Source of the DNA: Hymenobacter busanensis
GTDB lineage: Bacteria; Bacteroidota; Bacteroidia; Cytophagales; Hymenobacteraceae
Reading direction: 5' to 3'
NCBI RefSeq assembly: GCF_008727865.1
Contig: NZ_VTWU01000004.1
Span: 372,001-436,000, forward strand
DNA: 64,000 nucleotides
Both the position numbers and the translations under genes were made by a program. Within the stretch, counting starts at the first letter, position 1; each line of letters opens with the position of its first letter. The notes beneath the pieces are model-generated. The model ran no database searches, was not told where the DNA came from, and saw only the letters and a list, made by a program, of their open reading frames with translations. Below, piece by piece: positions 40,846-48,956 of the stretch.

Positions 40846-42657
40846 TTACGCCGCCGTGTCGCCCACTTCGTCCTCATCGTCCACCATCACCCGGGCCAGC
40901 TTCTCGATGTTAAGACTGCGCGCCGAGGCGTCGAAAATCTCGCGGTAGGTGCCGCGCAGGTCGTAGAGTTGCTCGTGGGTGCCGCTTTCCACCATGCGGC
41001 CCTGCTTCATCACGTAAATGCAGTCGGCATCCACAATCTGGGCCAGGGAATGGGAGATGATGACCACCGTGCGGCCCTGCTTGATGGCTTCGAGGGAGTT
41101 CTTGATTTGCTCGGTGGCAATGGCGTCGAGCGAGGCGGTGGGCTCGTCGAGGAAGATGATGGGCGGGTTTTTCAGGAACAGCCGGGCAATGGCAATGCGC
41201 TGCTGCTGCCCGCCCGAGAGCTGCTGGGCGTCGCTCTCGTAGCCCTTAGGCAGGTCCATGATCTGCTCGTGCAAATACGCCTGCCGGGCCGCGTGCTGCA
41301 CCTGCTCGAAGCTGGCGTCCATTACACCGTAGCGGATGTTTTCCTCGATGGTGCCCTTGAAAATGTGGTTTTTCTGGAGCACCAGTCCAATGCGCTGGCG
41401 CAGGGCGTGGGTGTCATAGTCGGCCAGCGGCTTGCCGTCGAGCAGCATTTTGCCGCTATCCGGCTCGTAGAACTTGCAGAGCAGGTTGATGACGGTGCTT
41501 TTGCCCGCGCCGGAGAGGCCCACCAGCGCGGTGGTTTTGCCTTCCTCAATGGTCAGGCACACGTCGTGCAGGGCTTGGGTGCCGCTGGGGTAGGTGAAGT
41601 CGACGTTGCAAATCTCGAAGGTGCCGCGCACGTTGTCGGCGGGCAGCTGGCCGGGTTTTTCGCGGGCGTCGGCGGCGTCGATGATGTCGAAGAAGCCCTC
41701 GGAGTAGGTGAGGGCGTCGTTCATTTCGTCGTAGATGCGGTGCAGCTGCCGGATGGGCGCCGACACGTTGTTGAACAGCAGAATGTGGAACATGATGGCC
41801 CCGATGCTGATCTGGCCGTCGAGCACGAGGTAGGCGGTGAGGATGATGATGAGCACCACGCCCACTTGCTCGGTAAAGGTTTTGAGGCCGTCGTAAAGGA
41901 AGTTGAGCTTGCGCGTCTGGAGCTGGGCGGCCTGCAACTGTGCCTGCAAGCCGGCCTGCTTCTGCTCCTCGTAGTCTTCGCGCACGAAGCTTTTGATGAC
42001 CACCGCCGAGTCGATGAGGTTGACTAGGCCCTGGCTTTTCTGCTCGCGCAGGCTGCGCAGGCCGCGGCGGGTGCCGTTGAGGCGGTCGGCTTGCCGGTAG
42101 CTCAGCCAGAAGTACACCGGCATCACGGCCACCGCCACCAGCCCCACATACACGTTGGCCGTGAACATGACCACCAGGGCCACAATGGCGTTGGCAAACA
42201 GCGGCAGGATGTCGATGAAGAAGTTCTGCACCAGCTTCATCAGGCTCTCCACGCCCCGGTCGATGCGCGTCTGGAGCTTGCCGGTCTGGTTGCCGCTGTC
42301 GGAGTAGAAGCCGAGCTGGTAGGAGAGAATCTTGCGCACGGCCTCCTGCGACAGGTCGCTGGAGACGTTGATGCGGATTTTCTCGCCGTAGAACTTCTGC
42401 CCGAACTGAATGAAGGTGTTAACGATTTCCTTGCCCAGCAGCAGCCCGCTCACCAGCAGCAGCAGGTCGGCACCCTGTGCCAGCCCCAGGCCGCGGTTGA
42501 GCAGCCCCTGCACCGTATCCACGGTGTAGCGCAGCACAAACGGATTCACCTGCGCCGCCAACGAGCCCACCAGCGTCAGCAGCAGCGTGCCAATGACCAG
42601 CGGGCGGTAAGGGCGAACGTACGGGTAAAGGCGTTTGATAATTTCCCAGAGGCTCAT
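40846..42657 (-). CDS. ABC transporter, fused permease and ATPase
   Basis: A 603-residue exporter-type half-transporter. Six membrane helices lie in about residues 15-300. The ATPase domain has Walker A GLSGAGKST near residue 380, the signature LSGGQQQRIAIARLF near 480, Walker B PPIIFLDEPTASLD near 500 and the switch histidine in VVIISHSLAQ near 535. The C-terminal tail is acidic (DDEDEVGDTAA). It likely exports a lipid or drug-like substrate as a homodimer. A 46-bp copy of its 3' end lies at 39432-39477, showing past duplication. It is not obviously operonic. Confidence 0.9.
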   Translation of the reverse strand: MSLWEIIKRLYPYVRPYRPLVIGTLLLTLVGSLAAQVNPFVLRYTVDTVQGLLNRGLGLAQGADLLLLVSGLLLGKEIVNTFIQFGQKFYGEKIRINVSSDLSQEAVRKILSYQLGFYSDSGNQTGKLQTRIDRGVESLMKLVQNFFIDILPLFANAIVALVVMFTANVYVGLVAVAVMPVYFWLSYRQADRLNGTRRGLRSLREQKSQGLVNLIDSAVVIKSFVREDYEEQKQAGLQAQLQAAQLQTRKLNFLYDGLKTFTEQVGVVLIIILTAYLVLDGQISIGAIMFHILLFNNVSAPIRQLHRIYDEMNDALTYSEGFFDIIDAADAREKPGQLPADNVRGTFEICNVDFTYPSGTQALHDVCLTIEEGKTTALVGLSGAGKSTVINLLCKFYEPDSGKMLLDGKPLADYDTHALRQRIGLVLQKNHIFKGTIEENIRYGVMDASFEQVQHAARQAYLHEQIMDLPKGYESDAQQLSGGQQQRIAIARLFLKNPPIIFLDEPTASLDAIATEQIKNSLEAIKQGRTVVIISHSLAQIVDADCIYVMKQGRMVESGTHEQLYDLRGTYREIFDASARSLNIEKLARVMVDDEDEVGDTAA

Positions 42658-42724
42658 GCGGCAAGTTGGCTAGGGTAGGTGGAGTAGCCGGTTAGACGTT
42701 GGGCGTGGGGGCGGGGTTATTGCG

Positions 42725-43378
42725 CTATTCTTTGAAAGCGTTGCCGGTGGCGTATAAGTCAAATTCGATGTCTAAGTCAAGTGCAGCCATACGCTTGATA
42801 TTACGGGCATCGATGAATGGGCCGCCCAACATGCCGTTGCCGTTGTGCATATCTATAGCAACGGTGATTCCGCAATCGGCTTGCTCCACCAAACGTTGGA
42901 CGCCGTTGGCATCCTGCTCCAGAAACTCCAGGAGCTTGCTGAGCTTGTGTTCAAATGTATCGGGCTCAGGATTGGGCAGAAAGCTAATAGAGCTGAACGA
43001 ATAAACACCTTGGCCCTTCCGGCGAGCATCACCTTTGCTCCACTGATCGGATGGCTGTAAGGTGGTGAAGGCTGCTAATTCCGACGCGCTCAGGGTTGAC
43101 GATGTAGCGCGCAGATATACCCGGTTCCAAGCTTCAGTGCTCAGGCCATTGAGGCCGCCGGTGTTTGCGTCGAGGTAAAAAACCAAGTAGAACTTTTCGC
43201 CTTGCACCGGCAGGTAAGCTTTGATGATGCCTTCCGAATCAGGTGGCGTAATTCGTTCGATAACAGGAATACCTTTTTTGTAAAGGACTTGATGCACATC
43301 TAGATATTGCTTGGTAACAGCTAGCCTTTGAGCTACGAGTTCATTAGCCACCAACTGGTTTATTGTTTGTTCAGTCAT
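42725..43378 (-). CDS. DUF4279-type protein
   Basis: A 217-residue cytoplasmic protein. The C-terminal 140 residues follow the DUF4279 pattern: VYLRATSSTLSASELAAF with a following QPSDQWSKGD, then HKLSKLLEFLEQDANGV and a final LDLDIEFDLY strand. Members are often near toxin or immunity genes, but none is apparent here. The N-terminal 60 residues, with QLVANELVAQRLAVTKQYL, are helical and not recognised. The start at 43378 is the ATG that opens the helical part. Confidence in the family is moderate. Confidence 0.65.
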   Translation of the reverse strand: MTEQTINQLVANELVAQRLAVTKQYLDVHQVLYKKGIPVIERITPPDSEGIIKAYLPVQGEKFYLVFYLDANTGGLNGLSTEAWNRVYLRATSSTLSASELAAFTTLQPSDQWSKGDARRKGQGVYSFSSISFLPNPEPDTFEHKLSKLLEFLEQDANGVQRLVEQADCGITVAIDMHNGNGMLGGPFIDARNIKRMAALDLDIEFDLYATGNAFKE

Positions 43379-43432
43379 TGGGTAGTGAAACTCAGCGCCA
43401 GTTTTACCCTGCAATAGATTGATACGCCTTCA

Positions 43433-43741
43433 TTAGGCTGACATGGCAGCACGGCGTTTCCAGCGAAACGCAACCGCAAACAGGAAGCCCAATACCACAT
43501 GTGCTGTGACGGTGCAGAACAAGCCGAACAAACGGCCCAGCCCGTACTCGTCGTGCCCAAACGAGATGAGTGTGGGATGAAACAGAACATAGAGGTAGAC
43601 AATTAGCAGGGCGGTATTGGCTGCGAAAAAGGCTGGAAAATGGCTCCAACGCCTAAGTAGGTAAAGGCTGATCAGCCATAGCATAGGTGAAGCTAGCAGG
43701 CATGAGAGGAAGACCTTGAAGGCATAGTCGTTGTCCATCAT
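43433..43741 (-). CDS. Small polytopic membrane protein, function unknown
   Basis: A 102-residue protein with three to four predicted membrane helices: near residues 8-26 (AFKVFLSCLLASPMLWLISL), 34-52 (PAFFAANTALLIVYLYVLF) and 72-92 (LFCTVTAHVVLGFLFAVAF). The C-terminus is basic (RWKRRAAMSA), probably cytoplasmic. An alternative ATG lies at 43738. It sits between the DUF4279 gene and the dienelactone hydrolase gene in the same direction. No family was recognised. Confidence 0.6.
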   Translation of the reverse strand: MMDNDYAFKVFLSCLLASPMLWLISLYLLRRWSHFPAFFAANTALLIVYLYVLFHPTLISFGHDEYGLGRLFGLFCTVTAHVVLGFLFAVAFRWKRRAAMSA

Positions 43742-43766
43742 GGCATGGAAATAAGGCTTTGGCAGT

Positions 43767-44624
43767 TTACCCCAACTGCTCCTTAAACAGCCGCAACGTC
43801 CGTTCCCAGGCTTGCTTGGCCGCCGCCTCGTTGTAGCGCGCCGGCGACGAGTCGTTGTTAAAAGCATGGTTGACGCCCTCGTACACAAACTGCTCGTACT
43901 TCACGCCCGCGGCTTTCAGGGCGGCTTCCCAGGCGGCCATGCCGGCATTCACGCGCTCATCGAGGCCGGCGTAGTGCATCATCAGATGGGCCTTGACCTG
44001 GGCGGCGTCCTCGGCTTTGGGTTGGGTGCCGTAATACGCCACCGCCGCGTTCAGCTTGGGGTCGTGCACTGCTAGCTGGTTGGCCAGCGCGCCGCCCCAG
44101 CAGAAGCCCACGCAGCCGGTTTTGCCGTTCGCGTCGGGGCGGGCGCGTAGGTAGTCGAGGGCGCGCAGGTAATTGGTCAGGTTTTGCTGAGCGTTAAGCT
44201 GCCCGATGAGCTTGCGGCCGTCGTCTTCGCTCTGCGGTGTGCCCCCAAACGGCGACAGGGCATCGACGCCCAGCGCGAGGTAGCCGGCTTTGGCCACGCG
44301 GCGCGTCACGTCTTTGATGTGGGGCGTGAGGCCGCGGTTCTCGTGGATAACCACCACTGCGCCGCGTTTCTTTTTACCTTTCGGGTGCACCAGGTAACCT
44401 TTCATGGTAGCCCCGTCGCCGGGCCAGGTTACGTCTTCCACCACCAGGTCCTTGTCGTCTTCGGGCACCGTGGCGGCCTCGGCGTAGCCGGGGTCGAGCA
44501 CGGAAAGAGCCGACATGGCCAGGGCCGTGCCGCCAGCCAGCTTCACCAGCCGGGTCATAAATTCCTTGCGGGAAAGCGGCTTGTGGGTGTACTCGTCGAA
44601 AAGGTTGATGATGCGCTGGTCCAT
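43767..44624 (-). CDS. Dienelactone hydrolase family protein with Tat-like signal
   Basis: A 285-residue alpha/beta hydrolase. The nucleophile elbow is GFCWGG with the cysteine typical of dienelactone hydrolases, the histidine lies in GVNHAF near residue 256, and VVVIHENRGL near 100 forms the oxyanion region. An N-terminal segment with SRKEFM before a hydrophobic stretch looks like a Tat-type export signal. Enzymes of this family cleave lactones or small esters. The start at 44624 is supported by a perfect TACATTTG element and a TTG box spaced 20 nt apart just upstream. Confidence 0.9.
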   Translation of the reverse strand: MDQRIINLFDEYTHKPLSRKEFMTRLVKLAGGTALAMSALSVLDPGYAEAATVPEDDKDLVVEDVTWPGDGATMKGYLVHPKGKKKRGAVVVIHENRGLTPHIKDVTRRVAKAGYLALGVDALSPFGGTPQSEDDGRKLIGQLNAQQNLTNYLRALDYLRARPDANGKTGCVGFCWGGALANQLAVHDPKLNAAVAYYGTQPKAEDAAQVKAHLMMHYAGLDERVNAGMAAWEAALKAAGVKYEQFVYEGVNHAFNNDSSPARYNEAAAKQAWERTLRLFKEQLG

Positions 44625-44655
44625 AAGTGCAGAAGAAAAGAGAAGCCCCGACGAC

Positions 44656-44663
44656 CAAATGTA
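44656..44663 (-). promoter_or_regulatory. Promoter of the dienelactone hydrolase gene (TTG-N20-TACATTTG)
   Basis: On the minus strand a perfect TAnnTTTG is preceded by TTG at 44684-44686 with a 20-nt gap, the canonical Bacteroidota arrangement. Confidence 0.78.
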
Positions 44664-44702
44664 GCCAGAACCGGTAGTGCCATCAAGCCGCAACGGTAGA
44701 GC

Positions 44703-44736
44703 AAAAAGCCCGGCCGCGGTGCTACGGTCGGGCTTT
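44703..44736 (-). terminator. Intrinsic terminator after the cupin gene
   Basis: A 12-bp stem with one G-U pair (AAAGCCCGACCG / CGGCCGGGCTTT on the minus strand) running into TTTTTGC. Confidence 0.8.
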
Positions 44737-44782
44737 AACGCATGCAGACGGCTGCTGGCCGTTGCCCCGGCCGGAAAGCAGG

Positions 44783-45154
44783 TTACTCCGCCTCACGGTT
44801 CACGGTATCGGGGCTAAACGCCGGCACGCAAATCGACCAGTACTCGCACTCCTCGTCGAAGGGGTTGGAGTAGCGCACCCGCGCGCCGCTCTTAATGAGC
44901 AGGGCCTGGCCCGCGCCCAGCTCCACGGTTTCGCCGTCGATTTCGAAGCGTTTGCGGCCGCGCACCACAATCGTCATTTCATCGAACTGCGGCGACTGAT
45001 GCGGCTCGCTCCAGTGCGGCGGTGCCACCATGTGGGCGAGGCTGTAGTGGCCTGTGCCGGTGCTGGCGTGGCCCACGTGCTCCTCAATGAGCTTGCCGTC
45101 GGTAGTGGGCACCACAAAGGGCGCAGGGTTCAGAACGTAGCGTTTTTCTGCCAT
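44783..45154 (-). CDS. Cupin domain-containing protein
   Basis: A 123-residue single-domain cupin. The first metal motif is represented by HWSEPHQSPQFDEMTIVVRG, with histidines and a glutamate in the expected spacing, and the second by a shorter LIKSGARVRYSNPFDEECEYW stretch. Small cupins like this usually bind a metal and a small ligand or act as regulators. It is 12 bp downstream of the Kazal-type lipoprotein gene in the same direction, so they are probably one operon that ends at the terminator 44703-44736. The ligand is unknown. Confidence 0.82.
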   Translation of the reverse strand: MAEKRYVLNPAPFVVPTTDGKLIEEHVGHASTGTGHYSLAHMVAPPHWSEPHQSPQFDEMTIVVRGRKRFEIDGETVELGAGQALLIKSGARVRYSNPFDEECEYWSICVPAFSPDTVNREAE

Positions 45155-45166
45155 GAAAGTGGGAAA

Positions 45167-45412
45167 CTAGTTGGTAGTGGCGCAGGCGCCTTTGGTGTAG
45201 CTCGTCACGCCGGCATTGGTGGCGGCGCAGGGGTTGCTGTAGGTTTTGCCGTCGCAGCCGCACACGGGGTTGTATTCCATCGTGCACATGCCGTTGGGGT
45301 TGATTTTGCTTGGGTCGATGCAGGCGGACGCCGGCGGGCTGGAGCGGGCACAGGCGGCGGCAAGCAACAAACTCCCGAAAGCGAGGGGCTGGAAAAACGA
45401 GCGGATCGGCAT
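45167..45412 (-). CDS. Kazal-type serine protease inhibitor-like lipoprotein
   Basis: An 81-residue protein with a lipoprotein signal (LLLAAACARS). The short mature part has the Kazal spacing of cysteines: an N-terminal CID, then MCTMEYNPVCGCDGKTYSNP with a CGCDG.TY.N core, and a final GACATTN. Kazal domains inhibit serine proteases by presenting a loop to the active site. They are common in animals but occur as small lipoproteins in some bacteria. The target protease is unknown. The start at 45412 is supported by the signal peptide. It is upstream of and close to a cupin gene. Confidence 0.8.
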   Translation of the reverse strand: MPIRSFFQPLAFGSLLLAAACARSSPPASACIDPSKINPNGMCTMEYNPVCGCDGKTYSNPCAATNAGVTSYTKGACATTN

Positions 45413-45646
45413 GGGTAGAGGGCGGCAGGTGAAGCACCGAAAAGTACGGCGAAACCGCTGGTACGGCCAACTCCACCCAACCTGCTTCTGCCATTTGGTG
45501 CTATATGCCGAAAGCCCTATCTTTTTGACGCGGACGAAACAACCCCGTCCGTGGCCTTTCGTATAGGCAGGACAAACCAGCTCGACGGTACCCGCGGGCC
45601 GGTTTCTCACCTCGCATCTTTTCCTTCACCTACACTCTCCTTCATC

Positions 45647-46081
45647 ATGTCTTATAACGAAGACAACAACTCGGGCAAAATCCTGCTGGCCGTTCTGGCT
45701 GGCGCCAGCGCTGGCATTGTGGCCGGCCTGCTCATGGCTCCTGATAAAGGCAGCGCTACCCGCGGCAACCTGAAAAACTACGCCGGCAAATACGGCGACC
45801 AACTCGGCGAACAGTTCGGCAAACTCAGCCAGCAGTTCGATACCTCGTTCAAAGGCATCGTTGAGAAGCTCGAGGACCTGGGCGTAACCGGCGCCGGCAG
45901 CAGCCTCAACCTGAAAGGCGACTGGAACGAAGCCAAGGGCAAGCTGAAGCAGCAGTACGGCCAGCTCACCGACGAAGACCTGACCTACACCGAAGGCCAG
46001 GGCGACGAGCTAGTGGGCCGCCTGCAGGAAAAGCTCGGCAAGGGCAAGCGCGAAATCGTGAAACTGCTCAACGACCTGTAG
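45647..46081 (+). CDS. YtxH-CsbD fusion stress protein
   Basis: A 144-residue protein. The N-terminus (residues about 10-35) has the glycine-zipper membrane helix of Ytx[21 protein letters not shown]. The C-terminal part (about 82-140) begins [19 protein letters not shown] and continues [21 protein letters not shown], a CsbD domain. Both families are general-stress proteins, and one protein joining them is unusual. A second YtxH gene follows after 151 bp. The start at 45647 follows the YtxH start. A good terminator is at 46105. Confidence 0.88.
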   Translation: MSYNEDNNSGKILLAVLAGASAGIVAGLLMAPDKGSATRGNLKNYAGKYGDQLGEQFGKLSQQFDTSFKGIVEKLEDLGVTGAGSSLNLKGDWNEAKGKLKQQYGQLTDEDLTYTEGQGDELVGRLQEKLGKGKREIVKLLNDL

Positions 46082-46104
46082 GCCCGGCCTACCGTCAACA
46101 ACGT

Positions 46105-46141
46105 AAAAAGCCCGCTGCCAGCCTTGGCAGCGGGCTTTTTT
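46105..46141 (+). terminator. Intrinsic terminator after the YtxH-CsbD gene
   Basis: A perfect 16-bp stem AAAAAGCCCGCTGCCA / TGGCAGCGGGCTTTTT around GCCT, ending in T residues. Confidence 0.92.
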
Positions 46142-46232
46142 GCACAACCTTCCCCGTGCTTTCGCGTTAGGAACCTACCGGCCCGCGGGCCGCCATCGTG
46201 TTTCTTCCCCAACCTCAACATCCTGCTTCCTT

Positions 46233-46754
46233 ATGAAAGACAACAGCGGCAAAGTAATTCTCGCCCTGCTGGCTGGCGCTAGTGCCGGCATCGTAGCTGG
46301 TTTGCTCATGGCCCCCGATGCGGGCTCGGCAACCCGTGAAGGACTCGGCAAGTCACTCGGTAAGTTTGGCGACGACCTCAACAAACTGTTGCAAGACGGC
46401 TTGGCCAAGTTCGACGCCATGAAAGGCGGCAGTGGCCAAGGCGAAGGCGGCAATGCCGACCGCGCCGGCGCTGAAGATGCCCTCAGCGGCATGAGCGGCT
46501 CGGGGCGTTCGGGAGCAGGCAGCGGTAGCCGGTCGGGCGGGTCCTCGTCTGCGGGCGGTGGTACCAACGGCGGCTCGGCCACTTCGGGCAGCAACGCCGG
46601 GCGTAGCAGCTCGGGCAGCGGCGCCGGTGGTGGCGGGTCGTCAACGAGCGGCAGTGCTTCCACAGCTAGCAGCTCGCGCACCACGGGCGGCGGCGGCACT
46701 GCCAACGCTGGCGGCGCTGGCGGAACCGAAGGCGGCAGCGGCGTTGGCAGCTAA
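46233..46754 (+). CDS. YtxH-domain protein with Gly/Ser-rich tail
   Basis: A 173-residue paralogue of the preceding protein's N-terminal half. Residues 6-30 repeat the YtxH helix ([20 protein letters not shown], nearly identical), followed by a short helix around GKFGDDLNKLLQDGLAKFD. From about residue 65 to the end it is a low-complexity Gly/Ser/Ala stretch that is probably disordered. The CsbD part is missing. The tail may be tolerant to length change because it is repetitive at codon level. It was probably made by tandem duplication of the YtxH region. Confidence 0.8.
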   Translation: MKDNSGKVILALLAGASAGIVAGLLMAPDAGSATREGLGKSLGKFGDDLNKLLQDGLAKFDAMKGGSGQGEGGNADRAGAEDALSGMSGSGRSGAGSGSRSGGSSSAGGGTNGGSATSGSNAGRSSSGSGAGGGGSSTSGSASTASSSRTTGGGGTANAGGAGGTEGGSGVGS

Positions 46755-46980
46755 GCTTTTCAAAAAAATCAACGGATGCGTAACCTTTGAAAAAACGCGC
46801 CCGTAAAAGCCAGTATAAAGTCAGTTTGAATAGAAAGCTGGATAAGCTTCCTGAAGTAAAATTGCCGACAGTAGAGCTTCTGACAGGAATGGTTTAAATG
46901 CCTGACAGTAAAATCGTACTTGTCCATCGCACATTTCTTTAGGTTGAACTAGCTGGAATGGTAAGCTGATTTTATAAAAG

Positions 46981-47026
46981 AAGGCCTCCCGCACACATCA
47001 TTAGTGCGAGAGGCCTTCGATTTTTT
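46981..47026 (+). terminator. Intrinsic terminator-like hairpin
   Basis: AAGGCCTC...CGCAC pairs with GTGCG...GAGGCCTT around a 9-nt loop, followed by CGATTTTTT. It lies 226 bp after the last gene on this strand. Confidence 0.75.
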
Positions 47027-47044
47027 AGGTCGCATAAGAAGTCC

Positions 47045-47143
47045 GTCATCCTGAGCAACGCGAAGGCCCTTTTCACCGCTGAACGAGCCGTTGTTACAGC
47101 TACCGTTCTGCCGTAAAAGGTCCTTCGCGTTGCTCAGGATGAC
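47045..47143. repeat. Dispersed inverted repeat with 29-bp arms
   Basis: The left arm begins GTCATCCTGAGCAACGCGAA; its reverse complement recurs at the right end with one mismatch. The internal segment resembles that of the copy at 16498-16600, including ACCGCTGAAC. It lies between the YtxH region and lysS, which are convergent. Confidence 0.9.
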
Positions 47144-47161
47144 AGATAAAAAAGGGAGCCT

Positions 47162-48724
47162 CTATTTGGCTTCTTCTTTTTCCTCCGATTTCGTGGTTTC
47201 CTGCTTCTCCGGCTTCATCTGCGGGAAAAACAGCACGTCCTGAATCGAGTTTGAGTTGGTCATGATCATCGACAGGCGGTCGATGCCGATGCCTAGGCCT
47301 GCCGTGGGCGGCATGCCGTACTCCAGAGCGCGCAGAAAGTCTTCGTCGAGCACCATGGCCTCGGTATCGCCGCGCTTGCCCAGCTCCAGCTGGTCTTCGA
47401 AGCGCTGGCGCTGGTCGATGGGGTCGTTCAACTCGGAGAAGGCGTTGCAGATTTCCTTGCCGTTGCAGATGGCTTCGAAACGCTCCACCAAGCCTGGCTT
47501 CGAGCGGTGCTTTTTGGCCAGCGGCGACATTTCCACCGGGTAGTCGGTGATGAACGTGGGCTGAATCAGCTTCGGCTCCACGTGTTCCCCAAAGATTTCG
47601 TCGATGATTTTGGCCTTGCCCATGCTCGGGTCGAGGGCCACTTTTAGGTCTTTGGCGGCAGCGCGCAACTCGTCTTCGCTCTTGCCATCGATGTTGAGGC
47701 CCGTGTAATGCTCAATGGCCTCGGCCATGGTGAAGCGCTTCCACGGGCGCTGGAAATTGATGAGGTTCGGGCCGACCTGAACTTCGGTCTTGTCGTGCAG
47801 GGCCAGGGCCACGCGCTCCACCATTTCTTCCACCAGGTCCATCATCCAGTAGTAGTCTTTGTAGGCTACGTACAGCTCCATCTGGGTGAATTCCGGGTTG
47901 TGGAACCGCGACATGCCCTCGTTGCGGAAGTCCTTCGAGAATTCGTACACGCCGTCGAAACCACCCACAATAAGGCGCTTCAGGTACAGCTCGTTGGCAA
48001 TGCGCAGGTAGAGCGTCATGTCCAGCGTGTTGTGGTGCGTTTTGAACGGGCGCGCCGCCGCACCCCCATACAAGGGCTGCAGGATGGGCGTTTCCACCTC
48101 CAGGTAGCCTTTGTCGTTGAGGTAGTTGCGCATGGCCTGCACCAGTTGGGTACGCTTTACGAAGGCGTCGCGCACGTGCGGGTTCACCACCAGGTCTACG
48201 TAGCGCTGGCGGTAGCGCATTTCCGGGTCGGTAAGGCCGTCGTACACCACTTTTTCGCCTGTGGCTTCGTCCACGCGCTCTTTCACCACCGGCAAGGGCC
48301 GCAGGCTTTTGCTCAGCAGCGTGAAGCCCGTGACGTGCACCGAGGTTTCGCCCACCTGGGTTTTGAACACGTGGCCTTTCACGCCCACGAAGTCGCCCAA
48401 ATCCACCAGTTTCTTGAACACGACGTTGTAAAGCGTCTTGTCTTCGCCGGGGCAGATTTCGTCGCGGTTGATATAAAGCTGAATGCGGCCCGAAGCGTCC
48501 ATCAACTCGGCAAACGAGGCCTTGCCCATCACCCGCACCGACATGATGCGGCCCGCCAGGCTCACTTCCTGGAAGTTGTTGAGCTCAGGGTGGTAGTTGT
48601 CTTGGATTTCCTGGGCGTAGAAATTTACGTCGAACAGTTCCGACGGGTAGGGCTCGATGCCGAGCTTGTGCAGCTCGTCGAGCTTGTTGCGGCGAATGAT
48701 TTCCTGTTCGCTGAGGTGATGCAT
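47162..48724 (-). CDS. lysS: Lysyl-tRNA synthetase, class II
   Basis: A 520-residue cytoplasmic enzyme that charges tRNA(Lys) with lysine. The N-terminal anticodon-binding OB domain spans about 45-150. The class II motifs are in place: motif 1 around [19 protein letters not shown] (residues about 195-213), motif 2 [17 protein letters not shown] (about 265-281) and motif 3 [12 protein letters not shown] near 490. The C-terminal tail is acidic and lysine-rich (EEKEEAK), a phylum habit. The promoter TATCTTTG lies 51 nt upstream at 48775-48782. Confidence 0.97.
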   Translation of the reverse strand: MHHLSEQEIIRRNKLDELHKLGIEPYPSELFDVNFYAQEIQDNYHPELNNFQEVSLAGRIMSVRVMGKASFAELMDASGRIQLYINRDEICPGEDKTLYNVVFKKLVDLGDFVGVKGHVFKTQVGETSVHVTGFTLLSKSLRPLPVVKERVDEATGEKVVYDGLTDPEMRYRQRYVDLVVNPHVRDAFVKRTQLVQAMRNYLNDKGYLEVETPILQPLYGGAAARPFKTHHNTLDMTLYLRIANELYLKRLIVGGFDGVYEFSKDFRNEGMSRFHNPEFTQMELYVAYKDYYWMMDLVEEMVERVALALHDKTEVQVGPNLINFQRPWKRFTMAEAIEHYTGLNIDGKSEDELRAAAKDLKVALDPSMGKAKIIDEIFGEHVEPKLIQPTFITDYPVEMSPLAKKHRSKPGLVERFEAICNGKEICNAFSELNDPIDQRQRFEDQLELGKRGDTEAMVLDEDFLRALEYGMPPTAGLGIGIDRLSMIMTNSNSIQDVLFFPQMKPEKQETTKSEEKEEAK

Positions 48725-48774
48725 GGCGCGAAGCGTAAAAAGAAAGCCCTTGCAGGGCCGGAAAAGTCAAGCTG

Positions 48775-48782
48775 CAAAGATA
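48775..48782 (-). promoter_or_regulatory. -7 promoter element TATCTTTG of lysS
   Basis: A perfect TAnnTTTG on the minus strand upstream of lysS. Confidence 0.65.
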
Positions 48783-48890
48783 AACCACGGATTCGACGGA
48801 TTTTTCGGATGCCACGGATTTCGTGGTCGGCCAGCGCTGCGGCTTGCGGCAAACGAAGAAAGCGGGAACTGCTACGTGGGAGACAAACAA

Positions 48891-48917
48891 AAAACGCTGG
48901 CCCAGTGGACCAGCGTT
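48891..48917 (-). terminator. Intrinsic terminator of the 48957 gene
   Basis: On the minus strand AAACGCTGG pairs with CCAGCGTTT and runs into TTTTTGTTTG. It lies just after the stop of the 374-residue gene. Confidence 0.82.
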
Positions 48918-48956
48918 TACGTGTATATGCAGTAGTAAGAATAGGCGCGGGAAGCG

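Larger units (their letters stand above)
46755..47161. other. 407-bp intergenic region without a recognised gene
   Basis: Bases 46755-46980 are relatively AT-rich with no open frame of note but contain promoter-like TCAGTTTG. A terminator-like hairpin is at 46981-47017, and a dispersed inverted repeat follows at 47045-47143. A small RNA or a long 3' untranslated region is possible. Confidence 0.5.
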
